Below, piece by piece: positions 36,966-49,831 of a stretch of DNA of 64,000 nt (the first letter of the stretch is position 1; each line of letters begins with the position of its first letter). The DNA is from Epiperipatus broadwayi. Its lineage: Eukaryota > Onychophora > Udeonychophora > Euonychophora > Peripatidae. The DNA is taken from contig JAQFVV010006197.1 of NCBI GenBank assembly GCA_028023455.1, forward strand, positions 18,411,254-18,475,253, given 5' to 3'. The position numbers and the translations under genes are program-made. The notes beneath the pieces are model-generated. The model had not been told where the DNA came from. It made no database searches and saw nothing but the letters and a program-made list of their open reading frames with translations.

Positions 36966-38757
36966 GTTTAAGCGATTTTCTAGTAGATTAAAATATCTAA
37001 TGAATCTATTGTGTTAACTGAAGCAAAGGAAAACTAATTAAAATTAAAAGATACTCCCCACCTGGATTCACAGTAAAAGTAATTACTCCAAAAAAAGAAA
37101 ACACAAAAGAAAAGGATGTATAAAAAGTAAAGAGAAATGAATACTATGTTTTTTTTCTCTACTCGCCTTATGCTCTCATCGTACTCCTGAAACAGCAGAT
37201 TATCGATGGACGTCATTCCCAGGATCTCAGCTCCTGTGGGTAAACAAGCAGACTAGGTGCTAAACAGATCACCCTCGTTCTTATTTTATGAATGCCTCAA
37301 GGGCTTATCCAGGGTTTAAAAACAAGACTTAAATAGAGGTAAAGTACCCCTTAGCAAAGGATGTCTTAATTAGCTGGTGAATAATATATATTGTACCAAT
37401 ATTGAAATTGGCACATACTAATTTATCTAAAAAAATAAGTTATAAAAATCTAAAGTGTTGTTATTAAACAAAATGCAGTTATTTTCGAAAAAATAAGAGT
37501 CAAATAGTTTTCTATCATTAGTTTTTGAAATAAAAGTTAGAAAATAATTGATTAAAAGGGGGGAGGGGGAGTTTTGGTTGGAAAAGATAAACTAAAAGTT
37601 TTATAAAAGGAAGTAGAGTTTATTATTATGAGTCGAAATATAATTTAAAGTTTAAAAAAAAATACAAATCTCTTTTCATTCGAATTAAAGAAAAAGTAAT
37701 CTTAAAATTAGTTATATATGTGCGATTGTAAATAAATAAAAATGTATGCGTAATAAATGTTAAAATGAAATAAATAAATACAGATTATCATTTAAAAACA
37801 CGGCGATGGCTACTAATTAAAAGTACAAAAACAACATGTTTGTGATGGCTACTACTAATTAAACAATCTTCAAAAACACGTCAAAGGATTAGTTATTAAA
37901 GGAATTTCGACAACATATATTGCCAGAGGATATTAAAACAAAAACACTTCGCAGATATAAATAGCCAGATTTTTATCGGACGTTTAGTTTCAGTCTAGTT
38001 TGTATAGTGTCAGTCTTGTTTCAGTTCAGATAACAGTGCAGTTTATATTATGTATCCAGAAACAGAAATGCAGTGCTGAGCAGCTTTTGGGAATATACGC
38101 TCTTACTTCAGCCCTTTAGTCCAACAAGATCATCAAAACCTGCCCATGAAATAATGTCTGCATAACAGCTCAGAAATCCTCCGTCAATGTTCAACTGTCT
38201 CCAGAAATAATAATCATGAAGAATAATAAAACTCCTCAAGAAAATGTCCCAGCTGGCTGGAAATATTCTCACCTAAAGCAGTAATGAAAGAAAATGAAGT
38301 TCTACGTCCACATTCAAAATCCTAGGTAACAATATTTCATATTCTTATTTCTATAGTAGCCATCGCCTTTATAAAAATTCAAGATTCTAATTATATAAAC
38401 TCTATAAACATGTATAAAATGAACTATTGATGTGCATGTTTGTGAATGCTATATGATTTATAAATGTCAAAGATTATTTATGCTTTCTCATAAGATATAT
38501 TGTAGCGTGTTAAAATAAAATGTGCGTGTGTTATCTTAGATTTATAAAATGTTTAAAATTAGTAAATGTTAATTAAAATGAATGGTCTTTAAAACTTATA
38601 CTTTATTTGTCGATCAATTCTTTTTTTATCAATCTCTTTTTACCAATTCTTTTTCTATATTTTATTGTTGATTAAAATTAGACTAGGCTAGTTTTTGGGA
38701 TCGTTTCGAGCGCTGGATTATGAGCCTACTGACCAAATATGGTAGTCTGAGACTAGC
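36966..38757 (+). promoter_or_regulatory. Probable LTR with core promoter
   Basis: This less A+T-rich stretch has features of an LTR on the plus strand. A TATA box (TATAAATAG, 37,956-37,964) is followed about 35 bp later by an initiator-like TCAGTCT (37,990). A polyadenylation signal AATAAA lies at 38,514-38,519. A GC-rich TGGCGCCCGGGG at 38,758 resembles a tRNA primer-binding site just after an LTR end. It follows the plus-strand Gypsy pol relic, so it could be its 3' LTR, or the 5' LTR of a lost element. Exact edges and target duplication were not found. A tRNA-like or SINE reading of 38,700-38,830 is an alternative. Confidence 0.4.
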
Positions 38758-39984
38758 TGGCGCCCGGGGTTGTGTTTGGATAGTAGGGGTTTGAATCTAG
38801 CAGCCGAGGTGGGCCATTGTTGATAGTTAAAGCTATCAATAATATTTCCCATTTTGCTTGAACGTGCCGGTTCATTCACGTAACATTTATAATTAAATAA
38901 GATTATAAATGTATTATGAAGGAGTTTGAAACCAGCCAAAACATATATACGTGTAAGTAAGCCCATCTGCGGATCGATCCGGTACAATATATTAAAAGCA
39001 AGGTCATTCATGTATGTTTATATTAATATATAGTGTAATATTTTTTATGCATGTGTATTAATTACAGTTACAATATTAAATTGTCTCAAATCTAAGTTGT
39101 CCAATTTAGACGTGTGTTTTTTAGTTGGGTTAACTATTACTATATGCTAGTTACTCAGCAAAATCGGGACATAACAACACCAAATTAGCTAGGATTGAAA
39201 ACAGTAATACATTTTCAGTTTGGGAAAAAGTAAGAGGTGGGTACTAAAACAGGGGTGAATTAAATCCAAGGTTCCAATTGCACTTGATTCCTAATTCAAG
39301 ACTCCTTATTGATGAAAACCATATGCTAGGAACTAATTTGAGGATATTGGATGAAAAAGTATTGGTTAGGGATTATGATGCACAACCTTTTAGCATCTAT
39401 TGATATTACTAGAGTTTGCAGTAAGTGATAATATTGTGTAAGAAAAAAAAAATTATTACTTTTTTAAAATGTAAAATTTAAGACAAAATTACAAATACAA
39501 AAAGAATAAATCTTAGGATGGAAATAAGTTATAATTACTCACATTCTATCCAACTATATTTATCAAGTATTAACCAATTTCATCATAAGAGCAATTCATT
39601 TAAACAACAATTAGTTCCTGATATTCTCAAACTACTATTAAACTTTGTTAAGGTACTAGAGAAAATTATACTGACTAATTATAGAATATTTAAATTATAT
39701 AGAAGAATAAATATGGAAAACTGTAAAAGAGCCAAAACTTCATTATGATTGTATTGAATATGATCAGCACTAAAAAAAAAAATGGTAATTAAGGGTCAGA
39801 TGACTTTAGATGGTGATGATCTCTATATCTCCACCTTAAAAATAATTATGCAAGCAATCAGTTTATGACTAATTAGACTTCTTCAAATTCATACCATAAA
39901 TAAGATCGATTAAAGTAAAAAAAAAAAAGGTCTGTGGATTTGTTTGTAATTCCATATTAAATCTATTATATGAGGGGGGAACTC
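38758..39984. other. Non-coding, possible retroelement leader
   Basis: No gag or other gene follows the primer-site-like motif. A 97-codon minus-strand frame (39,011-38,718) overlaps it and includes GLLTRIYVLAGFKLLHN, but it looks like a chance opening in non-coding repeat sequence. Confidence 0.35.
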
Positions 39985-41215
39985 TAAAATAATTGGAATT
40001 GTTTTCTGGTTTGTATGCCTGCTGTAGTATATGCGTCACCTGTTACACATCCTTCTGCATCAGTCTACCAAATGACATCACTATGTGGAATCATGAGACC
40101 ATGTAGCACATTTTTTTGTAAAGTATACTTTTGTCAATTTTTTTTTATAATGACTGAAAATTTGACAAAGTGAAATTCTGTTTCGTTTACAAAAAATAAC
40201 AAAAATAAAGATGTAATGCTTGAAACAGTTTACAAAAAAGCTGATCTCATAAAAACACAAGTTTATTAGTGGTTTAATTGAAATATTAAATTTACCACAT
40301 CTTTAAACAGGCTTTAACCTGTAACGAATGTGCCTTAAAATTTCTAGTAATCAAGCAATATTATTTTGCCAATAGAGGGACCCCACAAACCACAACACAA
40401 GATAGTAACTTTAATAAAAATAACAGCGGCTGTCTTATCTTTAATCTAAATTTCTACTTATATAGGCCAATCTGAAGCATCCTGATTTGGGAGCATGAAG
40501 TTGGCCTATATAAGTAGAAATTTAGGTTAAAGATAAGACATCTGTTCTTATCTTTATAAAAGTCGCTATCTTGTGTCATGGTTTGTGAGGTCCCTCTATT
40601 GGTAAAATAATATTGCTTGACCATTAGAAATTTTAAGGCTCATTCGTTACAGATTAAAGCCTGATTAAGTATTTACATATACTTCCTGAGCTCTCAATAA
40701 AATATAATTACAATTTACCACATCCCTAAAAAGTGTTGCAAGTGAAAGCCAAAGTCAAAACAATTTTTTTTTTTTTTTGCAAATGGCATTCCTCCTTCAA
40801 ACTTAGTTTGTAATGGTCAAGCATTTTATCTACAAGTTCTGAAACATTTACATTATGTGGTAAAATGGCAAAGAAAAGAGTACAAGTTTCACCCCCACAA
40901 AGTGTGATCTCTCAAAGCCTTGAGTATGAAACACTTTTTAATTAAATTCAGCATGATCCATCTTATCTATCAGTCATATTCGCTTGATCTTGCTTCTTGC
41001 AATTTTTTTTAATCTCTTGAATAAAAAATACTCTCAATTTTTTTTTTTGTGGATTTAGATAGTGGTGGAAAAAATGACAGAGACAAAAGACATCACTTTC
41101 CAAGTACTTCTGGACTTTGAAAAATGAAAAAATGTTTAGACTGGTATATTACATCAAATAGATAATTATTTGAAAGAGAATAAATTTATAATACTTAAGA
41201 ATAAATAAACAATTT
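39985..41215. repeat. Dispersed repeat, copy 2, interrupted by a foldback element
   Basis: Homologous in the same orientation to 1,880-2,665. The similarity stops at about 40,307 and resumes at 40,712, exactly at the two edges of an inserted foldback element. Copy 1 thus serves as an empty-site reference. No conserved open frame was found between the copies. Confidence 0.75.
40308..40663. mobile_element. Foldback/MITE element with 163-bp arms
   Basis: Left arm 40,308-40,470 and right arm 40,501-40,663 are near-perfect inverted complements around a 30-base loop. The ends are CAGGCTTTAA...TTAAAGCCTG. No transposase fits inside. It is flanked by a near-duplicate 19-mer, AATTTACCACATCTTTAAA at 40,289-40,307 and a two-mismatch version at 40,712-40,730. 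Copy 1 of the surrounding repeat has that segment once. About 48 bp between the right arm and the second 19-mer belongs to the insertion or arose with it. The superfamily is uncertain. Confidence 0.85.
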
Positions 41216-44200
41216 TTTATTTTAAAATTCCAGTTATTTTTGGATACTCCTGTGTATATTCAATGCTTAAATAGCTGATTTCTGGAATAAATATGCTTAT
41301 ATTTATTTCAATTTATAAAAAAATAATGGGGGTAGGAAAGATTGCATTAACTATTATGGAATTAATTGTTATCCATTGCAACAAATGTACTTTCAAAAAT
41401 TGTCTTTGAATAGGTTGTTTCTTGTCATAGATGATTGGTTACTAGATTAGATATGGTCTTAAGAGAATCAAAAGCAATATGGACATAATTTTTATTACTA
41501 GTTAAAAGCAAAAAAAAAAAAAGAATCATTAGAGAAAGCATTTACTTACAGTTTTTATTGATCTGGGCAAAGCATTTGTATCTTTTAATTGAAAAAATTT
41601 CTGACTAAATTTGATATTAAGTAATTATTCAATGAAGTGTATTCATATTATTTGTACCTATATGATGAGAAGAAATGTTATTAACAGTGATAAAAAAGCT
41701 AAAGCTTTTTAAAATGAAAATTAGTGTCTATAGACATTCTGTGTATTTTGAACACAACTTATAAAGGTTCGGGTTTACTAATTAACATACAAATGACAGT
41801 GCTTTAGAAAATAATGATAAAAAAAAATCTTCATGACATTTATATTAATGATTAGATATCTTAGTTACTTTTTAAACAGAAAAACTGACTTGGAAGTACT
41901 GCTGCATTAAGACAATGAAAAAAAAATCATTTAAGGATGATTCATTATTATGAAGCATTTTCTGAAACAGACCCATAAGATCATAATCAATTGGCATACT
42001 TTTTCAGGTTATTGAATGAAGTGATATTATATCTACTGTTATAAAAGAAAGACTTCATTGGATTGAGTATGTGAAATAAATAAATAGTAATAAACTCTCT
42101 AAAAAGTATTTCATGATGAACTTGAACATGTTTTTTTTTAGGCGAGATTGCAAAAATTATCTTAATGAAATTCTTAAGAGATACAATATTGAATTCTTGT
42201 CAGTGAAAAAATCTGCCTGATGATAGAATACAATAGAGATCTACAATTAGGAAAGATGTTGAAATTAGGTATATTGCAAAACTCGTGTTTTTGTTTTTTT
42301 TTCTATTTTTTTTTTTCTGTGGGAATTGGAGTGATAAAGATGATTAAAGATATAAAAAGTAACAGTGTTTAAGTTAACTGTAATTAATTATTAATGTTGA
42401 TAGCTGACCATGTTTTTCAAAAAGTACATAAATTCAGAATTTGTACAGCAGATTCCCATAATGTTAATTTATTAGAATATATAATTACAATATTATTTTA
42501 CAATAATAGCTGTTGGCATAATAATGTGCATAAAAGTGCTACTTTTAAATTAAGCATGTCTGCTATTTTAGAGTTTTTCTTCTAGTTATATCACATTTAA
42601 CATCTAAGTCTGAGAGTTAGGCCAAGCACTTTTACTTTTCAGAGCATCACTTATTTTTAAGTGTGATTTTCCAAACTTTATAAAACTATTATACGATTTG
42701 TAAAATCAAAGAAAATCCTTGCATGATCCCAACATAAATAATGCTTTTAAAAAGCAAATTATTTATACTCCAGCTCTGATATCTACTGTAATCTTGATTA
42801 CTCATGCTTAAAATAGGTAAGTATTATATTTAGCATTTATGTATTGCTCATGCTAGTAATAGATAGCAGAGCTGGAATAAAATGAATACTTTGCTCTTTA
42901 ATATAAATTATGTATTGTATAAAAATGATTTTTGTATTAACTAAATGGTATCTATACCTAATGCTTGTGACAAAGGAAAAATTGTGAATATCTTAATTTA
43001 AAATATAAAAACTGGCAACATTCTGTATGGATTGATCATTATATTATATAATAAAATTTATGAATATAAAATTAAAGTTCTATTTAGCTAATTATTATAC
43101 AAAACTTCTTTTAGAAATTACCATAATTGCTAATTTCTGGAAAAATAAACAATGAATTGTTATTTTTTAGAAATTACCAATTAGATAACATCTACATCTT
43201 AGCTAAATTAGTAAATAAAAACAAAGTCTATTTCTATTAAATAAAATTGCTCTTAGATCATGTAAGTATTATATATTTACAATAATAGTAGTTATAATAC
43301 ATAATAATAGCAATAGTAAATATGTAATGCAATAATATATCATATATTATTATATTTAATTATATATGTGTCTATTCATGAGTTAACAAAAAACTTAATT
43401 CATTTAAAAGTGATATCTTTTAAATGGCGTAGTTTCTAGCTATTTTTATTATAAACAGTTACTTTATGTAAATCTTAAAAGAAAATAAAGCTGAATTTCT
43501 AATTGATGACTTTCTAATTGATGACTGACTATTAGTTTTTAATGACAGTTTTTCACATAAGGTGGAATATACAGATGCTTGAAATATTTTCATACCTATT
43601 TCACAATAAAAAGTACAAATAAATAAGTTTTTTATATAAGCATTTGATAGCTAAAATTCAAAAAAGTAAAATTATTGTATGCTTCCAGTATTTGATAACT
43701 TTACCAAGAAAGAAATAACGAGATCTAGCAATTTTTATCTATAGTTAATTAAGATCTTACCAATAATTAAATACTCAGTTCAAATCTTAAACACCTAAAT
43801 CCTGATACTGAAATAATTTGGTTTTTTTTTTTCCATTCATTATCTAGCTGATTAGATCAAATAGTTATAAATCAAAAAAAAAAAAAAGCTTATTCATAGT
43901 GCTATTTTTGGTATCTCCTTTTCTTGATAGTATACTTAGAAGTATATGACAGATTTATAACAAAAACTCATCTTAATTTTGTGGTCAAAAAATTATGCAA
44001 TTAAAATAAATTCAATACACATTTATTTTAAATCAAATTATTAATTCAAAATTCTACTTACAAAACTTAACTACTTGACATATCCATATTTAGATACTAA
44101 CTCTTGCAAATTGTTTATATAAAAAACCCACTAATGTGACATTTGCCCAGCATATTTTTTGCAAAGTTATAATAAATTAGAATAAACATCAAGCATTTTA

Positions 44201-44693
44201 AAAATGTTTCATGGGCCCCCTGATGATCATTCATAATTACAACCATGTTTATCTTTGCTTTAGAATTTTGAATAAGATCTCACTTTTAACATCTTTTTCA
44301 TCCATATATAATAATTCTATATTAAAAAGACTAAAGATATAAAATATTTGGTACTGATAGAGTTGGAGTTCCATATTTTTAGCTACTGTGTGGAGATAAT
44401 GAAATTATTCTGCGATAACTCATTGATAAAATGAATTTTCTTTTTATTTTAAAAAGTTGCATATCATAATACTACATAATACTTATTTACAAATAAATTT
44501 ACAAAAGAATTTCAGATTTCTTATTATTTGCAATTAACATATTTATTTCAAACTTTTATTATTTGTCTTTTAAATTTCATATTTGGTTTTGAAACGTGAG
44601 AAAAAAATTCAATCAATTGTGTTGAGTTTTATGAAAACAATACTGAAGTTCAAAATAATTGTCAGTTATAAATTTTTTATTTTTCATAAAAAG
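41216..44693. other. TERT intron (13.4-kb intron), nothing recognised
   Basis: A+T-rich non-coding DNA with homopolymer runs (for example at 41,509, 42,294 and 43,870). No repeat family, gene or RNA was identified. Confidence 0.4.
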
Positions 44694-44880
44694 CACAAGG
44701 CTTATTTTTAGATTTCTTTGAAAAAAACTAAAAAAAAAATAATTATTATAATGTTATAAATAAAAAAACACAAGGTTTAATTTTAGATTTCTTTATAAAA
44801 AGTTTAAAAAAAAATATTGTAACACTATAAATGAAAAATACAACGTTTATTTATAGATTAATTTGTAAATACTAACAAAC
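44694..44880. repeat. Tandem repeat, about 75-bp unit, 2.5 copies
   Basis: Units begin at 44,694, 44,769 and about 44,839 with ACAAGGYTTA, followed by TTTTAGATTTCTTT. The copies diverge progressively. Located just below the TERT motif A exon. Confidence 0.65.
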
Positions 44881-45207
44881 GATTTAATGTAATGTGCAAA
44901 AAGGTTTAATTTTTATATTTTATTTTGTATTTATGCATATATTAATTTATATGAAGTACGCTGAATTTTAAATTGATCAATTACTTATCCTAGTATAGTT
45001 TCATTAGCTTCACACAGTATTTAAAAGCATAAACTAAACATAAAATTGAATGTAGAACTCTAATAATATTGATACCAAATGCTTTTAAATAAAAGCAAAT
45101 AATTATTGTTTAACTAAAACTTAAATTAATAATAAAATTTTTGAAATTAATGACAAAGTGCATTTAGAATATAAATAGATAGAATTTTTTTTTTTAAATA
45201 AATTTAC

Positions 45208-45292
45208 CAATTTTTTAATAACATCATAAAGTTTCTGTTGACAAAGAGAATCGTAGCAATTTTTAATATCCACCTTTATAAAATATAAAGAC
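45208..45292 (-). CDS. TERT: TERT exon: motif A with first catalytic aspartate
   Basis: This 85-nt exon encodes LYFIKVDIKNCYDSL, matching vertebrate LYFVKVDVTGAYDTI. The Asp of KVD (codon 45,270-45,268) is the first of three carboxylates that bind the catalytic metal ions. The conserved Tyr-Asp pair follows four residues later. The acceptor is TTTTTAG and the donor is GTAAAT after a Leu codon, so the exon ends in phase 0. The variable residues of motif A (IKNC) differ from the vertebrate ones, but the invariant positions are kept. The introns on both sides exceed 13 kb and carry most of the window's retroelements. Confidence 0.95.
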
Positions 45293-45734
45293 CTAAAAAA
45301 ATATATACATCCACATTTATATATACATTAAAAGTAAAAAGCAGTTTATTTTTAATAAATACATTACTTATAGATTTTATTTACATATAAAAATGATTAA
45401 AATTAAAAATTATTACATATAAATTAAAAATATAATATTATACTAAAGCAGTTGTTTTAGAATTTTAAATTATAATTAACACTTGATATTTAGCTAAATT
45501 CATTTTCATCCTATAGGGGTATGTGCTAATAGTAATAATATAATAATAATAATAATAATAAGAAGAAGAATAAACAACCTTTCATAATCAGGTATGGCCA
45601 TTCCAATTTCAAAAGAGAAAAAGAAAAAACTAAATGAGTTTTGTGATGACTATACAAACCAATTTATAAATCATATTCACATCTACATATAGAATGTGCT
45701 AATACATTTTTCTGTTTTCTTGATATTTTACAAT

Positions 45735-48490
45735 GTTGTCTTTAATTTCTGCAGAAGAAAACTTTTCTTTGTGAAAAAATTTCAACACCATGACTATATG
45801 TAGCTTTCCAATGTTTTCTATTCTGTGTCATATCTTCACAATAGAAATAATTAACATTACACTTCTTTAGAATGTTTTTGAGATAATTCTATATTGTAGT
45901 TGGGTCTACCTCTCTCATGTAAACCATAATCAGTTCACCATAAAACCTTCTTTTAGAAAAACTTCCATTGTTCATTTGTTTCACACTCATGCCAGATTTT
46001 GAGGGTTTCCATTACTTTGAAACAGCCAAAATGATTAACCAATGACCGATTGATCATATAGGATTTGGTGCTTATACCATTAAGTCTTCCTCTGGTTTCA
46101 TAGCCAATATCAAGCATTCTAAAATCAACTTGTCATACAAAATAGCTTGCTCTATCAACATGACACTATCTACTAATATAATCAAAAGCAAATTAGTTAG
46201 ACAAAACTATTCTGAGTCACAGTCAGATTTTATTATAGCATTCATCTCCTGACTCAACAAAAATATCATATCTACATTTACTGGCCAACATTACAAAATG
46301 TCATAAGATTGGCTCATGGGTCTCCCTCTCAGCAAAGTCATTTCCAGCTTATACCTTAATCATTTTGAAAAATAGTCATCCCACCATATACTGAATACAT
46401 ACCAAGCCTTATATTCACATGCTACATGAATATCACCATCATCACAGGACCAGAACTGGCCATTCAAGATATCAAAACAAATCTCTTCATCCTGTCCTCT
46501 GAAGCCATTCAATATATCTAGAAAGACAATTTCAGGTGAAAGATCAGAGAGGTATGCTATATAGCTAATTCCGCACACTCCATCAATGATAAAGATTCAT
46601 CCTTCCCCCTATCCAGAAAACGGACTCTTTGATTCTAACAATAGGCTTCTATTTTACATAAATTTAAATATCCTGTTATATATATATATACAAACTCACA
46701 CATTTTTTCCACTACCTTATAACATTTTCCAACTATAAATATGAGAGCAGTAAAATAAGCTCTTGAAAGCAAGTAGTCTTAGTTCTGTTTTTGTTTTCCG
46801 AATTCATAAACTTCTCTTCAGCTGTGTCTTAGTGTACTATTTATATTTATTACATATAATAGTGGACTCAATAGTATCATATCCAATAATTGAAGAACAT
46901 ATTGATTATAATCTTGCCATTATATTTTTAAAATTTTATTAAGTCTCTTTAAATGAAACTTTTCTAATGTCCTTGTACTGATAGGGTGTCCAAATTTCAT
47001 TTCCATACAATAAATTAGGTAAAATAACTCTATATATATCTAACTTAATTACAGGAATTATTTCTCTGTGACAAAATACTCTTTCTAACTTGTTAAAAGT
47101 AGCAGCAGGTTATTGAAATCTATCACCATCTATTTATAAAACTACCACGATATTTCAACTGAAATGTACTCTCAAATTGATAACTATCCAAGTTAAAAGT
47201 TACTGAGAATTTTTCTTCAGTTATTGATTGATAAAGAACTTGAGTTATATTAATCACTACAACTCTAGTCTTTAGAGGTTGCACTCAAAATATTAAGAGT
47301 ATACTGGAAATCATCTTTTGAGCTGCAAAAAATAGCATAACCATCAATATACTATAAACCCAGAATCCAAGAAGACTTGTCTTCATTTTTTTAATGGATT
47401 CAAATTAAAAATTCCACCATCAAATCTGTATCATATCTTTATCCCTGTTTGATTAAGCCAACTATAAGTGATTTCAAAGACCACTATCATAAAAAGTGAA
47501 ATGTTGAAACAAGTATACATTCTTCTCTAATACCAGTTTTTATTTCAAATGCCTCAGATTTTTCACCTGAAGTAATAATACATTCTCTCATTCTATCATG
47601 TAGAAGCTGTATAATATGAATAAATTTTGGTGGACAACCAACTAATTTCAAACAATGCTAATAGACATGAACTTTTAATTGAATCAAATGCCTTGTTGAC
47701 CAAATCGATAAAAGTAATAAAGGTATATTGCTCCTTTGTTCTTGACATTTTTTTTGCATTTGCCTGCTAACAAAAAACATGTCTATAGGGTTTTTGATTC
47801 TCTAAAATGATAGTGTCTCTTGTAGCCATTCTTTTATAATTAGAAACAATCTATTCAACAAAATTATAAAAAGTACTTTTGCTGTTGTGGATAATATTGT
47901 CTATTCCCTTGTTTTTAAAAATTGGAACAATTAAAGCATCCTTAAGAACATGCTATAATCCTAAAAAATTCCAATATTTTTGAAGCTAACATATTATTAC
48001 TATATTTTAAAACTCTACAGATATTTCATCAAAACCTGCAGTCTTTCTATTTTAAGATTGTACAGAGCTGTTTTGTCTATATTAAAATGGATATACTGTA
48101 CTGTTAAAAGTTGTCATTTCATTTCTTGAATTATTATTCAAAAGATTACCAAAATATTCCCTCCATCTGTTTACAATATTACTGTCATCATATAAAAATC
48201 CCATTGCCAGATTGAATAGGATTGTGACACTGTTTCTCAGGTCCAAATGTTGCTTTCAATACATCAAAAATTATGTTAAATGACCACAATCAGCAAATAC
48301 CTATATCATTTTGAAGTTTTAATCCACCAATCATTTTTAAATTTTCTTCTCAGTTGCTGAATTTCTGCCTTCAGATTTTGAAATTTATTATTCTGCTAAG
48401 CCAAAATTGCCACACATTTCCTTTTAATTAAATCACTAATAATATCATTGTTAAAAAAACCAGTCATGATTTTTGTTTTTAGTGAAACCA
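45735..48490 (-). pseudogene. Decayed non-LTR retrotransposon (LINE) with insertion
   Basis: Broken minus-strand frames follow LINE reverse-transcriptase order. NRWREYFGNLLNN lies near 48,170, ALIVPIFKNKG near 47,940, GCPPKFIHIIQLLHDRM near 47,640, the YIDG... remnant of the metal site near 47,340, LLYGNEIWTPYQ near 47,010, and a C-terminal FYGELI then LKKCNVNYF near 45,955-45,850. The catalytic pair reads IDG rather than ADD, and stops are frequent, so it is dead. The order fits the metazoan LINE class with GCPPKF...HDGM and FYGEL tails. About 46,000-46,600 does not fit and may be an insertion. Confidence 0.75.
46360..46578 (-). other. 72-codon open frame of unknown origin inside a LINE relic
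   Basis: This frame reads PEIVFLDILNGFRGQDEE and later VACEYKAWYVFSIWWDDYF, a protein-like, acidic and tryptophan-bearing composition quite unlike chance frames in A+T-rich DNA. It interrupts the LINE relic between the reverse-transcriptase end and the C-terminal tail. The flanking 46,090-46,360 carries a related-looking complex sequence (RMLDIGYETRGRLNGI). I do not recognise the family. It may be a fragment of another mobile element or a processed gene piece. Confidence 0.25.
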
Positions 48491-49584
48491 AGAATAGATT
48501 TACTTGTATCCATTATGACAATTACACTATACTATGGAAATGAAAATAATTTAAACATATTATCTATAAAGAAAAATAATTGTATAAGTTTGTTACTTGA
48601 GAGGTTGTGAGACATTAAAGCAATTAAAAGATAGGTTTAAGCTATGGTTTTTACTCAAACAACAAACTGATTTTTTTAAAATATTTTCCATAACTGGTAA
48701 ATGATTTGTCAATCTTTTGCTTAAACTTGATCTCTCTATTACTGTATTACATTACATAAGATATACACAAATAAAGTACGCTAGAAACTCTCCTGAATAA
48801 CTCCACTGATTCCAGAGTCATATCACTTCAATCAGAAACCTTTTGCTGCTGGTTAAGATTACTACAATGCAAAAGTATCTTTACAGTCTCCTGACCTGCT
48901 CCAGCTTGAATTCACAGATATCTCAAATGAGACACAATGTGTTCGTCAATTACTAACTCCAATAATTTTTTTGAAGCTATATTTCAAATTATAATTGTGA
49001 TATTATTACTACATAAAAGAACTTCCTAATGTGTCAGTTTCCTTGAAGTTCAATACTTAGGAGAGGTAATGAGTTTATTAAGAATAAAAAATTATGCTAT
49101 ATCTCTGAGTAGATTTCCAAAAATATGAAATCCAAGTCATACCTGGAGACAACACATATCATTATTTAATTGGATAATTCTATTTGCATACATAATTATA
49201 TAGTAGATTTAATATTAGCCAGTTTTGTGATATCAGTTTTATGCAAATAAGCTTGAGTTCAAAACTTTAGGGTTTTAAAATTTTCAATCTATTGATAGCA
49301 TAAAAAAATTACAGATGGTTGTTAGATGCATAAGTGGATTAGCTTTAGATTCAAAGTCATTATTGATGAATATTATAAGTTGGACATTCATCTGGTAACA
49401 TAGTTATAAAAAAGCTATTGTCTAGTGTCCATTGACTATTCAAACCTATAACAAGTGGCTCTCCTGCTGAAGGCTTATCTTGGATAAAATTTATTAAATA
49501 AAAAACTTTAAAAAGTTTGTAATTTTAATAATTAAAGAAAAAAAAATATTTAGAAAGATTTTACAAACCTGAATTTTTTACAAT

Positions 49585-49705
49585 ATTAATGTTAAAATAA
49601 ATGCAAATTAATAAAAATGTGAATTACAGTAACATTTGTTTATTAATGTTAAAATAAATGCAAATTAATAAAAATGTGAATTACAGTAACATTTGTTTAT
49701 TAATG
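49585..49705. repeat. Perfect tandem duplication, 57-bp unit
   Basis: Units 49,585-49,641 and 49,642-49,698 are identical, with a further 7 bases of a third. Perfect identity implies a recent event or a collapse or expansion error in assembly. No coding content. Confidence 0.9.
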
Positions 49706-49831
49706 GCGCATTTTGACTGTAAATTTATAATAATGATAACTTAAAGACAATAGTGAAGGGCAAAAACAGTTTTAAAAAATGCAAATATTAATATAAAAAA
49801 AAGATAAAACAAAAAAAGATCATAAGTGGAC

